Origin: Cryptomeria japonica
Lineage: Eukaryota; Streptophyta; Pinopsida; Cupressales; Cupressaceae
Assembly (NCBI RefSeq): GCF_030272615.1
Contig: NC_081405.1
Coordinates: forward strand, 154,149,113-154,213,112
Direction: 5' to 3'
DNA length: 64,000 nucleotides
In this document: positions 45,199 through 57,687 of the stretch, piece by piece
How positions within the stretch are numbered: the stretch's first letter is position 1
How the letters are laid out: each line of letters starts with the position of its first letter
Notes under the pieces: generated by a model
What the model saw: only the letters and a program-made list of their open reading frames with translations
The model's database searches: none
What the model was told of the DNA's origin: nothing
Translations under genes and position numbers: made by a program

Positions 45199-46450
45199 TA
45201 AAACCCAAATGATGAATGCAAATATGAATGTGAGAATGAGGGGGTATCAAATACAAGGCTTGATGAGGTACCCATGTATAAATCAATGCAATCTCTCATA
45301 ACTAGAGAAAAGGAGAAAACCTCATGGAAGAAGAATCCTCTCAAAAAGAGAGATTAAAGAAATAAAATGTGCACATGTGACATAAATTAGGAATCAATAT
45401 GTCCCCTTGATTACTACTTCGATCACGTAAGTACAATCAAGATCCCCTCCATAGGAGAGAAAATAAGAGATGGTGAATCTCCCCCATAAGGAAGAAGCTC
45501 CAATATTGATAATTAATGCTAAAAGACAAATGATATGATGATCCAAGATTGGAAAACAATATTCCTCCTCCAAGGAAGAAAAAAATCCATTGGCCAAGAC
45601 AAAAGAAATTCCATGAAAAGAGATGGGAGGAAAGGTCTCATGATGTGTGCCATGAAAAACTTATCAACGATCCACATGTGTGAATCAAAAGATGCTAAAT
45701 CAAATGAAGAAACCCCAAACGACTAAGAAAATACTTGTAGAACAACCTCCAAAAGTAATGATGAAGAGATGATAGGTGGGTTGTAGCTGCCATCAAAGAG
45801 GAAGTGAATATGTTAAAGCATGTCCCTAATGCCAACAATGTGTGACTCAACAAATAACTTTGCAATATTTAGCAAGAAGTCATCCCACATAGGAAAAGTT
45901 GAAAGGGAACAATCATCCTACTAAATTTGAAATATCTTTGAAGATGTAGGAGGTGGAAGCTTAACACAAGTCATAGAAACCAAGGTGGATGATGGAAGCA
46001 CATATAGGTTTAAGTGACCGAAATTTTCCTTAGATATTTGATTCAGTCTAGATGTATTAGAGTGTAGACTAGCCAACGGAGCTGCAAGCTCATTGGGAGA
46101 AAAATTAGAGAATGCATACAATCGAGAAACATGATCAACAGTTCCAACTACAACAATCTCTTTACTCTATAGGTCTCTAATAAGAATTGAATTGGGTGTG
46201 ATCTCTACTATCTTATTTGCCCCATAATGTGTAATCTGGTAGATGCAAAGGAGATGTGAAGATAATGAAGGAACACAAAGTATATTCATGAAATGGTCCA
46301 TCATCAACATCTATAGATCCTTTCCAAACAACACTCATGTAAGTGTTATTCCGCATAAGAATACGTGGTAAAGTGCAAGGCTCCTATGAAGAGAAAATGC
46401 CCAAAGATGAAGCCATATTTTAGAGGCTAAGTCATCTACTAGATTAGAGA
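45199..46450. other. Retroelement-derived or anonymous DNA
   Basis: No clear frame. It probably belongs to the minus-strand copia remnant whose gag lies at 46480-47250. Confidence 0.35.
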
Positions 46451-46479
46451 TGGGTAGAACCAAAGAGAGCATGGCCTTT

Positions 46480-47250
46480 CATCTTGTCTTCTTCACACAC
46501 TATAGTAGTTGATGTAGATTGTGTATATCCCAAAGTGGAAGATGAGGATGAACTTGATGAAGACAACTAAATATTAATCTTTTGTAGAAGGTTCTTCAAC
46601 TCATCAATTTTCTTTGCATAACATTGATGTTGATCATGTCCCAATCTTTTGCAATATGCATACTTGATGAATCCCTCTTAGGAGAGGAAGAAGAAATTTA
46701 ACGTTCTTGACAGTGTGATTCTTTGGATTGCTCACGCGGGTCCTTGTATTTTTATTTCTTTCGTTTTCCATTGGAAGCTTACCGATCTCTAGTGTTCTTT
46801 GATGCAATCAGAGCTTGTGATTTGGAAGACTACAATCTACACATTTATACCAATTTTACCTGCTCCCTAGTGAGAGATGAAGGAAAAACATCAAGTGGAG
46901 GCATAGTGAATCTAGTACCAAGTGCATCTCTAGTGGCATAAAAGGTAGACACAAACATTGAATAATTAGGACCAAGCTTGGAAAGTGTATAGAGATCCAA
47001 ATGAAAGTCCTCTTTTTGAATACCACATTGTTGAAATTGCAATACGAGAGACTTAATTTTGGTGAAGATGTCCTAGATACTATAAATATATGTAGGGTTC
47101 AATCCAAGAAACTCATTCTTTAACTCAAATCCTCTCATGTTATCTTGCTTCCCAAATAAGGACCCCAATTGAGTCCAAATCTAATTGGGCGTGGTGTAAG
47201 ATTCAACATGAAATATAAGATTAGGAGACATAGACATGCATAATGTCCCA
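46480..47250 (-). pseudogene. Ty1/copia gag remnant
   Basis: The minus-strand frames give LFGKQDNMRGFELKNEFLGL, then LDLYTLSKLGPNYSMFVSTF and MPPLDVFPSSLTREQ, the pattern of the plant copia gag (UBN2-type) domain. The knuckle YAYCKRLGHDQHQCY near 46610-46655 matches C-x2-C-x4-H-x4-C except that the first Cys is Tyr. Stops interrupt. Confidence 0.75.
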
Positions 47251-48550
47251 AAATCCCGATCACACTTTTTAAATCACTTTCTCTTTTCTCTTCTTTGCAG
47301 CTCTTGTAGGCTATATATTTGTACCCATGGTCACTTTGTACAACCCTTGTTTGTTCAAATGTTGAATGGAGTGAGAAGGGTTATGTGGTTTGGATCCATG
47401 ATGATTTGATAAAAATATGTATAGAAATAAGTGATATAGTAGTATAGACCCTCACAATACAATAAAATTTGATTTATAAAATTGATTTGATTTATATGTT
47501 TTACAAGAAAAGAACCAAAAAGGAAAAACTTGAGACATGATATTTTTTGTTGTTGAAAAGATAGGTCCGAGATCTATGTAGAATATAGAATTAGATTTCT
47601 GGTGCTGCAAGAATTTAAAAAATTCAATAACCAAGTCAAAAGTTGTAAGCCTTTGAGTGAAAACAAGTAAATTTGACTTTAGAAGCTTGTAGAATTTTTT
47701 TTATAATGCAAAAATCATCTAGACTAATGCATTAGGCTTGAAACTGGTTTTGCAATGATATATGAAGTGTGAAAAATGGAATCATATGCCCAAGTCATAC
47801 TCGATTTCATAATACTTGCCCAATTTGGCTTGCAAGGGCAATTTCAGGCCTAAAGTTTTTGGCCCCTGGTTGCTTGAGTGACCACCACTAGGTGTAAGGG
47901 GTTTGGACCAAGGCTCTTCGTACTTGATATTGTTATGCTGAATTTGAACCTATTTGTAAACCCTAACAAGATCCAACCACTAAACCCTTGATCTACAAAC
48001 TAATTTAACAAAACTAAATAGAGAACTATCATGCAATGTAAAATAAACCATAAAACAAACAAATACTATACCTTTACATCCACAATAGACTTGTCTCCAT
48101 TGTTCTCCTATCCTCCATGATCTTGTGTTTGATAACAATTGCTTTAAGATCTGTATGCACTTACACAAGAGATCAAGGAAGAATCGTTGTGGTTGTGATG
48201 TTATATGCTTGTGATAATGTATGCTAGAATGTATTTATGGAAAATGAGGGGAGGAAGCCTCTTTTATAGATATAATCCTAAAAATGGAAGGTTTAAATTA
48301 AGATGTTAAATTATGAATGTCCAAGATCTCATAGATGAAAGAGACTCAATAGGACTTGATGGTAGGTAAAGATGAAGGGAGGAGATTAAGAGGTGAAAGG
48401 TAAAGGACAAGAGTGAATAAGATTAAGAGGTTAAATTTGAAATGGAGGGATGAGATTAAGTGAGGTTGACTTTGGAGAAAACACAAAGTGAATGAAGAGA
48501 CGATTGACACTTGTCATATGCCTACGAATTTAGATTATGATCCATGTGAA
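47251..48550. other. Intergenic, nothing recognised
   Basis: No frame with recognisable motifs; possibly the leader or LTR side of the minus-strand copia remnant. Confidence 0.4.
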
Positions 48551-48554
48551 CAAG

Positions 48555-48890
48555 TAAGAGGGCTAGGATTAAAAGAGGAAAAATGTAAGTGAATTAATTA
48601 AATAAATAAAAGAATTTATGTAAATAATAGAGGAAAGGGTTAGATAAATAAAATAAATAAAATATTTATTTAATTTAGGAAAGAAGGTGAGATTAAATAA
48701 ATAATAAATATTTATCTAAATTAGAAAGAAAATGATTAGTGAATTAGTTAAATAAATAGAAACATTTATTTAATTAATAAAGGAAGAGGCTAATGAATTA
48801 ATTAATTAAATAAAAATATTTATTTAATTAATAGTAGAATGATGGGAAAAAATAAAATTAGTAAGATATTTATTTAATTAAAGGATAATT
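48555..48890. repeat. AT-rich degenerate repeat (AAATAAATATTTATTTAATTA-like)
   Basis: Words such as TTAAATAAATA and ATTTATTTAATTA recur about every 50-70 bp, separated by purine-rich pieces (AGGAAGAGG, AGAAAGAAAATGA). The near-palindromic words could form small hairpins. Confidence 0.75.
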
Positions 48891-50750
48891 TTAGGTGTCT
48901 ACAAATTTAAGCAAGGGTTGGTGCTTAGGGTCTTGACAACGGGAAATAGCCCATAGTTGCTAATAGGAACGTGGTTGTTTAGGGTCAACATAGTGAAATG
49001 GTATCGTGGTTGGACATGGCGCTTGTGATAGGATCCATTTAATCAACGTAAAGGCTAAGTGGCAGTAATGGAATGAGATGCAATTTTTTTAATAAATTCA
49101 TTGAAATTATTCCCTAAAATATTCACGATAGAATATTCTTGTAGAATATGCCCTAACATCAGCATAGTCCTAGCCATCATTTTTTTAAAAATATTGTTGA
49201 TTTTTCCAATCTTTGTCGTTACCAAATTTTCTTGATTATTGATTTTTTCTATTCCTTGTGTGGAGTTTGAAACACTATATGACGTAAGGATCTATATGGC
49301 TATATGGATCCATATGACTAAACAACTTTTTTATTGTGTAAAACATGCTACCAAAAAGATAACTAGATTTTGAAGTCTTCGATTTTTACAAAATGATAGT
49401 TGTTCCTTGAATTTTTGGCTGCTCCAAACACAATGGTAAGATCCATTTGGGCCCAAATTGCACCAAAAGTGAAGTAAAAGATAAATCACAACGTATACCT
49501 GAAAATTAATAAAAGATATAAGCATTTGAAGGTAGAAGCATTAGAAAATTTTAAATTAGATGATAAATAATTTTATATCAAATCTGAAAAAGAGAAAACC
49601 TCAAAAAAAAGAAGATATTGTTGTGTTGAATCAAAAGGGTTCAAAAATGACATTTTCTTAAGTATTATATAGGTTACTCTACTCAAATGCATACAAAGAA
49701 GCACAAATCAACCTAGGTTAATAATTGATAGCTCAATATGAATATTATTATAATTTAAAATATTAATAAATGTAAGTAGAAATAACTGTATTAGGTGCGG
49801 TAATTGAAGATGACTCTAGGATTGTTTTGGATTTAAATTTGATGTACCTCAAGATCTGAAAAAATTGGATAGACTGCAAAATTGTTTTGGAATCACAATG
49901 TTTTGTTGTGATTGTGTATGGACAAATCGAGTAGTTGGGGATGAATTTGTCATTGCAAATTTGTATTTTGTGATCTACTTTCTCCCTTTCTTCACTTCAC
50001 TTGATATACTTCAATAATTATGCAAATGCTCCTATAAATAGTTGTGCAAAATTAGATTCATTTTAGTGTACCAATTGAACTCTATAATGCAAATGATATC
50101 TGAATATAACTTTCAAGCCATTGTATATGATTAAAGTAAATGCATTAAATACCTAGAAATACAAGGACATAGGAACATATAATGCAAACTTGAGTTTAGT
50201 TAGCGATCCCAGAGAGGTAAATGTGAGAAGTCAACCACATTTGAATTTCAGAAATTAAATTTGAGGGTGACAAGTCTTTGATAACTATGAACTAATTTTG
50301 AAATAGAAAAGAAATTAAATCTCGAGAACTAAGATTTGCACAAAGAATAATATGAACATAAATACAATGACAAATAAATAAAAAGTGTACACAAAAATAT
50401 TTAAATTTATATAACTTAAAAAAGATAAATGCCAAAGGGTTGAGTTCAATTGATTGAGAACAATTGGTAAGGATGATAGATGTGATGCACTACCATCCAC
50501 TACATGTAACTGCTTAGTCAAAAGCAACTTATGATTTAGATGTATGCTTACTCAAAATGTTGTAATATGTTGTAAGACTTAAATACGACTTATTTCCAGA
50601 CAAAATACCCCAAAACTAAATAAAAAGAAGCAGACCACTTAATGAAAAATGGCTTCGGAATGCAAATTTCTCATTGAGACATATGATCCGCATATTCTCC
50701 TCTAAAATAAGCCGCCTCCTATCAACAAAATTATGTGAGAATAAACAATT
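48891..50750. other. Intergenic DNA upstream of PSBY
   Basis: No gene recognised; AT-rich with chance ORFs. Confidence 0.5.
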
Positions 50751-50781
50751 GGGCAGATGAGGCTTAGTTGGCAACAGTAAT

Positions 50782-50880
50782 GCCACGTAAGCAAAATCTT
50801 ATCTTCTCAACCAATCACACAGTGGATGAAATCTAGACAGCCACCCAATGAAGGAAAATGAAAAAACAGAAAAAATATAA
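50782..50880 (+). promoter_or_regulatory. Candidate PSBY promoter motifs
   Basis: In order: GCCACGTAAG with an ACGT core (50782); AATCTTATCTTCTC (50795), whose complement GATAAGAT is an I-box-type motif; CCAATCAC (50811), a CCAAT-type box; and ATATAA (50875), about 80 bp before the ATG. ACGT and I-box pairs are common in light-regulated plant promoters; their use here is inferred. Confidence 0.5.
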
Positions 50881-50956
50881 GAAAACACAGACCTTCTGAT
50901 GATTAGTTTGTTTACCCACCAGAGCTCAAATTTGTCTTGGGTAGAGCGAAAAAAGA

Positions 50957-51565
50957 ATGGCGATGGCAAATGCAGTAGCAATAGCCAAAGGGCCATCACT
51001 AACTAGAGCGCCCCATTTCACCAGTCCTCAGAGCTTTCACAATGTCAAGAGCCCAAAGCCCCTGTTTCTGCAAACCAGGAGGTTTACAACCCCTGCTGCA
51101 GCAAAATCAGAGCAGGTGGTCTTGGCTCCCCTGGTAGAGCCCGCCACGGCCATGGGGGCTGCATTCATGGCTGCCCTGAGCTCATGTGACTCTGCTTTTG
51201 CGGCGCAGCAGGTGATGGATTTGGCGGCCAATGATAACCGCGGGACTCTGCTGCTGCTCACCTTGGTGCCTGCTGTTGGGTGGGTGCTCTACAACATTTT
51301 GCAGCCGGCACTCAACCAGATTAATCGCATGAGAAATGTTAAAGGCCTGGTTGTAGGCTTAGGCCTGGGGGCTGGCGGCGCTGCCCTGTTTTCCGGTGCT
51401 GGTGAGGCCCGTGCAGAGGAGGTGCTCAGTTTGGCGGCGGAAGCGGCGGGAAGCGATAACCGTGGGCTTCTGCTGCTGCTCGTTGTTTCTCCTGCAATTG
51501 CGTGGGTGTTGTATAATATCCTCCAGCCCGCTCTTAATCAGATCAACCGGATGCGTTCTGGGTAG
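50957..51565 (+). CDS. PSBY: PsbY precursor, photosystem II core-associated protein (chloroplast)
   Basis: An intronless 202-residue precursor. Residues 1 to about 50 are a Ser/Thr/Arg/Pro-rich, acid-poor chloroplast transit peptide. Two homologous mature modules follow. The first is about 83-128 (VMDLAANDNRG, one hydrophobic helix, WVLYNILQPALNQINRMR). The second is about 154-202 (VLSLAAEAAGSDNRG, helix, the same WVLYNILQPALNQINRMRSG ending). Each is preceded by a hydrophobic Ala-rich segment with Ala-x-Ala sites (SAFA near 82, ARA at 153), as expected for thylakoid processing. In plants PsbY is known to be made as one polyprotein cut into two single-helix thylakoid peptides at the edge of photosystem II near cytochrome b559. 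The start at 50957 is chosen because it opens the transit peptide (MAMANAVAIA); the next ATG is two codons later. GC content is higher than in the neighbouring DNA, and no damage is seen. Confidence 0.96.
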   Translation: MAMANAVAIAKGPSLTRAPHFTSPQSFHNVKSPKPLFLQTRRFTTPAAAKSEQVVLAPLVEPATAMGAAFMAALSSCDSAFAAQQVMDLAANDNRGTLLLLTLVPAVGWVLYNILQPALNQINRMRNVKGLVVGLGLGAGGAALFSGAGEARAEEVLSLAAEAAGSDNRGLLLLLVVSPAIAWVLYNILQPALNQINRMRSG

Positions 51566-52665
51566 GACACAATATTTTGTTCGCTATAGTTTTGTTTAAT
51601 TGGGAAGTTTATAGTATATAAATTGTGTGAAAAGAACTAATTTAGATTAGAAACATGAAATTTTCAGAGATATTGTTTGCCTGAATTTGACTGTTTAAAA
51701 AAATAATCCTGGAAAACAATAGCCAAGACTAATTTAGATGTTTAATTGTCATGCTGATGTTTTTTTTCTTCAAATTATGTAACGAGGGATTCAATGGGCT
51801 CTCTGCCAAGGGATCCAAGACATTAATTGGAGGCAATCCAGAAAAACAATAGCCAGGACTAATTTGGATGTTTAATTGTCATGGGAGATGTTTTATTTTC
51901 AAATTGAGGGTTCTCTGTCGGTCAGTCTTAAACATCCACACTAAGCAACAAATTAAGCTTAGTTAGTCAATTTCAAGTGTTTACACTTTTAAGTCTAAAA
52001 ATGTATTCTTAGTGTGATAACATATATTAAGCAACATATCAAGCTAAAAAAATGTCAATCAACTCTAATATTTAACATTTTTAAACCTAAAAGTACAAGC
52101 TTAGTGTGTGTGATTTAAGCCGTTCACTCTCTGTCAAGGAATCCAAGACATTAATTGGGACCAAGTATTAGGATTTGTTGAAATTCATTAGTCCAGCAGG
52201 TCTTTAAAGCCTGTGAATATAATGGTTCAGTAGGGATTTGTAAATAATTAAAATAATTTTACAAAATTATATTCACCACAGATCAATTCTTCACCAAGAA
52301 CTCAGGTTTGATCATTAATTTGTATTTAAATTTACAAGTAAATCGATCCTGTCCTGTTTCATAAATCATATTCTTTTCATCTAAAGAACAAAATCTAAAT
52401 ACGGTAGCTGCCCTGGTACCATTTTCGATCTCATTTGAGGCCTTGGAGGATACAACAAAGTCCAAGAGAGGCTATTGCAGTGGAGCAAGCCCACTTGGTT
52501 TGTATGAACCTTAGTAAGCCCTCTTTACATCTTAGCTATTCAAGGAACATTTTTCCTGGCAAGGTTTAGCACATTTGCCATAGAAGATAATTTACTTGGG
52601 AATTTTTGAATCTAACAATCTTTTCGACCTTGTTTTAGCTTGTTACTGAAACTATTCCTCTTTGT
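51566..52665 (+). other. PSBY 3' UTR and intergenic DNA
   Basis: No further gene. The block AACAATAGCCA(A/G)GACTAATTT followed by GATGTTTAATTGTCATG occurs twice (about 51715 and 51847), a local duplication. Confidence 0.5.
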
Positions 52666-52674
52666 AAGAAGATT

Positions 52675-53480
52675 AGGAGACATTTCCCAGGTAGTATTTG
52701 TTTTATCTATCCAGTTCAGCAACACTCCTGAACTCTGTAAGGGCTACAATGTATCATGTGGAACGTAAGCGGTCTGTAGGGATTCCAAGCATTCATTTTC
52801 CTTAGGACACATTTCCTAGATAAAGGTAGTGTTTGTTCTACCATGTAGTTCAGTAACACTCATGAACTCTATAAGTGCTACAATGTATAATGTGGAACTT
52901 AAAAAGTGATCTGTAAATTCCAAACTTTTTTTAAAGGTAGTGTTTGTTTTATCATGCAATTCTGTAACATTAATGTATTTTACTATGCAATTCCATAACA
53001 CTCATGAATTCTATAAGTACTACAAATATGCCTTTCAGTTAGGATAATGTCCTAGAAAAGGCAGTGTTTGTTTTACCATGCAATTACGTAACATTTGTGA
53101 ATTCTGTAAGGACTATAAACATTCTTTTCACTTAGGATACATGTCCTAGAGAAAGGTAGTGTTTGTTTTACCATATAAATTCATAACACTCATGAATTCT
53201 ATAAGGGTTACAAACCTTCTTTTCATTTCGAATAAATATTGTAAAGAAAGGTAGTATTTGTTTTTGCCATACAACTCTGTAAAACTCATGAATTCTATAA
53301 GAACTAGAATGTATTATGTGGAAGCCAAATGGTATGCAGAGATTCCAAACATTCTTTAGAGAAAGGTAGTGTTTGTTTTACCCTCCATTTCAGTAACACT
53401 TACAAGTGCAACAATGTATCATATGTGGAAGCTAAGTGGTCTATAGAGATTCCAAACATTCTTTCACTGCTGCATGGACT
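52675..53480 (+). repeat. Degenerate minisatellite downstream of PSBY
   Basis: About seven units, 95-135 bp long, each contain AGGTAGTGTTTGTTTTACCA, then GTAACACTCATGAATTCTAT, AAG-CTACAATGTAT and ATTCCAAACATTCTTT. Core positions are near 52692, 52826, 52938, 53063, 53157, 53252 and 53366, with one short extra unit near 52973. The small ORFs here are repeat products. Confidence 0.9.
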
Positions 53481-55965
53481 TATGTTCATCAATTTGAATG
53501 CATTGAATGTAAGACATTATCTTTCTGTTAATTTGTATGATTTCCACTCCATGTCAAATTTATATTGGAACCTATTATTTTGGAGTTTCATTCATTAATG
53601 TATATTTGATGCGAATCATCTTTCTTACAAAGTGTTTTTGATCTGTAGCAGATAGGTATTAGCAGAGCAGGAGACGTCTTTCGTGACATTGCAGACAAGC
53701 TTGGTATAGAGTTAGACTACAGACTACTTCTGTTTGTTATCTAAGTGTATTTATTGTAAGAATTCTCTCTTCTTTTGAATATTATTCACCTGTCCAATAA
53801 GAACGTAGCCAACATTATGTAATGTGTTAGAGGAAGTACTTGCTGAGCAGTGGTAACAGCAGATGTACTTGGCCATAAGTAGCCTGGTCTTTACCCTGGC
53901 TCAGATTTATTTTTGGGTCTAGTGTCCTTTGTGTCCAAAGTTTAATTGTACTACTATCCCAACTGCTAAAATACAATACAAAACTTTCTATCTTTAGTGA
54001 TATAATATTCTGCCCGATAATATGCTTCACATGGATTGAACTTTCTGTACTACTGTATCACAGTGAGAATGTGATTTTCTGATAGTTTTATCACTCAAGT
54101 ATTGTATATATATTATATTTTAATACTTGATGTAGTGTTTGATCAATAAAGTTATAAATGTTTATGTTTATTGGTTTTTAACAATATTTTAGATGTTATT
54201 AATTTTCAAAAATTTCATTTTTTAAATTATTTAATAAGAAAGAAGTAATTGATAATATATTTTAATTTACTGATATTGATGATAGTTTTCGAAGATACTT
54301 AATAATGACACAATAAGTATTAATCATAAAGATGATTAATTTAAAATTTTCTTTTAAGACATACTAATTTTTTATATTATTATTATGAAGGTGATTGTTA
54401 AGTCTCATGTTTTTTTTGTGCTTTTTTGTTCCTTTGGATGAAAATTTTAAATTTAGATGTAATTGTCATTGCAGATCACTTTCTTAATTCATCATTTAGA
54501 AAATGACATTATAGATCGTTTGAATTTTTATGTGCTTTTCTTTTTACTTTGATATTTATGAGTTATGTCTAGTAGTGTTTATAGATGAATGTGACTATTT
54601 TCTTTGACATTGTTTAGGCATATTGTACTTGTGCATGCACACCCTATCTAGTAAATGTGCATTTTTCTATGCCTTAAAAAATTGTACCTTGAAAAAAGTG
54701 ATTGTGATTCGATAACATCAAATTGTCCCTAGTTAATGGAAATATTTTTTTCTATAAATAATTATAAAAGATTTGGAGTTCGATTTGCGACTATGTGAAT
54801 TTAAGTAATAGATGAACATCTTGAAGTTTTTACAAATTCAAATAATCATTGTAAAAAGGAGTTTTATCCTTGGATATGTTGATAATAATATCCTTCACAA
54901 TATCCCTAACATTGAACAACTTACATATTCAACAAAATAAATTGCTTAAACAATAATATGTACCTTTCTATCTTGTGATCTACTTCTTTAGAGAGATGAT
55001 GCCAAGAAAATTATGAGAAATTCATGCACTACAATGCAAGGAGAATGTAGATGTTTGGTTTGTTCATAATAATTAGAAATGCAAGAATGTAGATGTCTAG
55101 TTTGTTAACAAAATTAAAATGAAAGACAAAGGTTTCTTGTTTCTTGACAATATAAAATGGCAATTAAATAGTAAATACAATTCATATAATGATTTTTAAC
55201 ATGAAAGACCCATCAATTAGTTATCTAGCTTTAGCTAATGCAAGATAAAAATTATCCCAAAAGTAACCACTATTAATATGAAGCCATTAGAACTATTGAA
55301 TTTAACAACTTGTACACTTTGAATGTGAAGGTGGGTAGCTTAAAATAGAATGAATGAAATTTCATTCACATATACACTAGAAAATGTAAAGGAAACCATC
55401 TCAAAAATTGTTTTGAAACTTTGAAATACCTTTCAACCAACCTAAAAAAAGAAACCATCCCAAAAGTTGTGGAAATAAAATATACCATCCTCTTTTGTTA
55501 TGTTCATGTTGAAATAATTCACAATCATACATCGCCCTCTATCCAACCTTGCATTCTAATGGATGGATAGCATCAAGAATAATTTAAATTATAGCAAGTT
55601 ATCAATTATACCACACTTGTGTTATAATCAAGTTGAAAAAATATAATAAGCCTTTATGAAATCATTTTTCACTTGATAAGCTTTCCCTATAGTTGTATTT
55701 ACCACAACACATGAAAGATCAATTTTTAATTTTAGTGGATCTCAAAATGCACTTGTAGTGTTAGAATTATGTATCATCCACCTTGCAAATCTTGTTTTCT
55801 AAATTGTATTTAATTACGTAGACAATAAATAATGTTTGATCTCTAAACATCATGTAATGAGAAAAATAGGGTGCACGTGTGAAGTTGGCGACATTATTCA
55901 TTATTTGGTATACTTGGGACATTGTGTAAGATACACTAAATAAGAAGATTATATTGAAAAGGTAA
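53481..55965. other. Intergenic, nothing recognised
   Basis: Very AT-rich, no credible frame. Confidence 0.5.
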
Positions 55966-55969
55966 AAAA

Positions 55970-56622
55970 TGAGAGTTATAGAGCATCTTCCCAATTTAGT
56001 GGTTTTGACAAACATTGGATGCCATTATGGAATACCTATATTTGGGAATGTGGTTAATTTGACTATTATGATGAAATCTATTATGTATGAGATAACTATA
56101 AGATGTGTTAGAGGAGTTACTATCATGGGTTGTTTAACCTTGACTATTGGGGCATCAGATTTTTCTCATGACATGGTTTTGAATCAATTTTGGATTACCA
56201 TTGGGTGGTTTCTTGTTTTTCGATTTTCTATAAATTGGAGACATGAGATAAAGATTTGCAAGGTTTTTATAGGTACTCTTATTTTGTCTATTTACTATAA
56301 TAGGGATAATTTTCTATATATTACAGGCATGAAATAAAGGCCTGCAAGGTTTTTTGTAGGTACCCTTATGTTGTCAATTTACTGTTATAGGGATAAGTGA
56401 TTGTATTGGTGTACACTTTTGAATTTTTTTCAAGCTTAGGTCTATTTGGTGGTGGAGTTTTTCCCAAGGGCTTCTCCATGTAAATTTGGTGTTATGGCTC
56501 ACATTTATCATGTTTGTTTCTTCATTGGTACATTAATTTTATTGGCTTAATCACATGTTTTGTTGGATTAGCTCTCTATTTTGTTAATATTCTTATTGTG
56601 TCATTTACCCTATTATTCAACA
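55970..56622 (+). repeat. Copia-like LTR, copy I
   Basis: It matches copy II (57251-60202 without its insertion) from GTTATAGAGCATC to TTATTCAACA. It contains TCTCCATGTAAATTTGGTGT (56473-56493), a copia LTR signature also seen at 16421 and 41637. A ~100-bp stretch around ATGA(G/A)ATAAAG-TTGCAAGG is internally duplicated. The 122-codon ORF starting at 55969 lies inside the LTR and is not supported as a gene. Confidence 0.6.
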
Positions 56623-57250
56623 TTTTTATCATAGTTAAAGCTTGATTGTAGAAAGAGACTACTTTCTTACAGTGGAGGGATTTTGTTTGGTTACAATAGA
56701 AGTATTTTTTAAGTGATTTTATAGATTTAAGTATGGTTAGGGAAGCCATGGCCAACACATACCATTTAAAAAATGAAAAGTTCGATCACTTTTGGTACAA
56801 TCTATGGAAACTGAATAAAATATCTCTCTCAAAAAAGAGATAATAGAGAGTTGTCACCCATAAGAGAAACTTATTGGTGTATTAGATGAAGACTAAACAA
56901 AGCTTGACAATAAGGCTTGATGAATAATAGAGGACTATATCTTTTTATCCTTTTGAATGCCTCTAGGGAGATTATGACATATAGTCTATGGAGAAGGATG
57001 TGTGTCATCTACCAAACTAAGAGTCCACCTTGTTGATCAGTCGTATTTGAAGGATGGGTTTCATCTATCAAACTAAGAGTCCACCTTGTTAACAAGTTGT
57101 ATTTAAAAAAACATATTCGTTGAAAATGAACGAATGAGGTTTTGTTGTCAAGAATTTAGGTTCATTGAATCTTATTTCGAGTTAGTTAGAAAGCACAAAT
57201 ATTATGCAAGAATGAATTGAACATGGATGTTACATTGAAATAGTCAAAAT
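56623..57250 (+). other. Short internal region between the LTR-like copies
   Basis: About 630 bp. AACTAAGAGTCCACCTTGTT occurs twice (about 57019 and 57073). It is too short for a pol region, so the pair may be a deletion derivative or a TRIM-like element. No clear PBS or flanking target duplication was found. Confidence 0.35.
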
Positions 57251-57687
57251 TGGAAGTTATAGAGCATCCCCCTAGTTTGGTGGTTATGACAAATACATTG
57301 AATGCACACTAATGGAGTGCCTAAATTAAGGAAAGTGGTCAATTTGTTTTTTATGATAGAATATATAATGCATAAAAGAGATGTAAATGTGTAAGAGGAG
57401 TTACAATTTTAGGTTACTTGACCATGACTATGAGGGACTTAAATTTTGTTATGGCTCATAGTTTTTTATTAAGGAAAAACAAGTTTTTAAGGGACCAGAA
57501 ACCCTTTACAAGACAAGTTTTAGAAGGACCTGTAACCCGAACCGAAAGATAACCTTGAAAGTTCTCTCAAAGAAACAATACACAATAAAGACTCGTCATA
57601 ACCAAACAAAAGAAGGGGAACAACAATACCCCCACCAAAACCCAACAGGCTGCAAAAAACTAGCAGCCCTCACCCAACCAGGAAGGA

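Noticed and set aside
55969-56337. 122-codon ORF
   Set aside because: It lies within a copia-like LTR and is not kept open in the second copy of that LTR.
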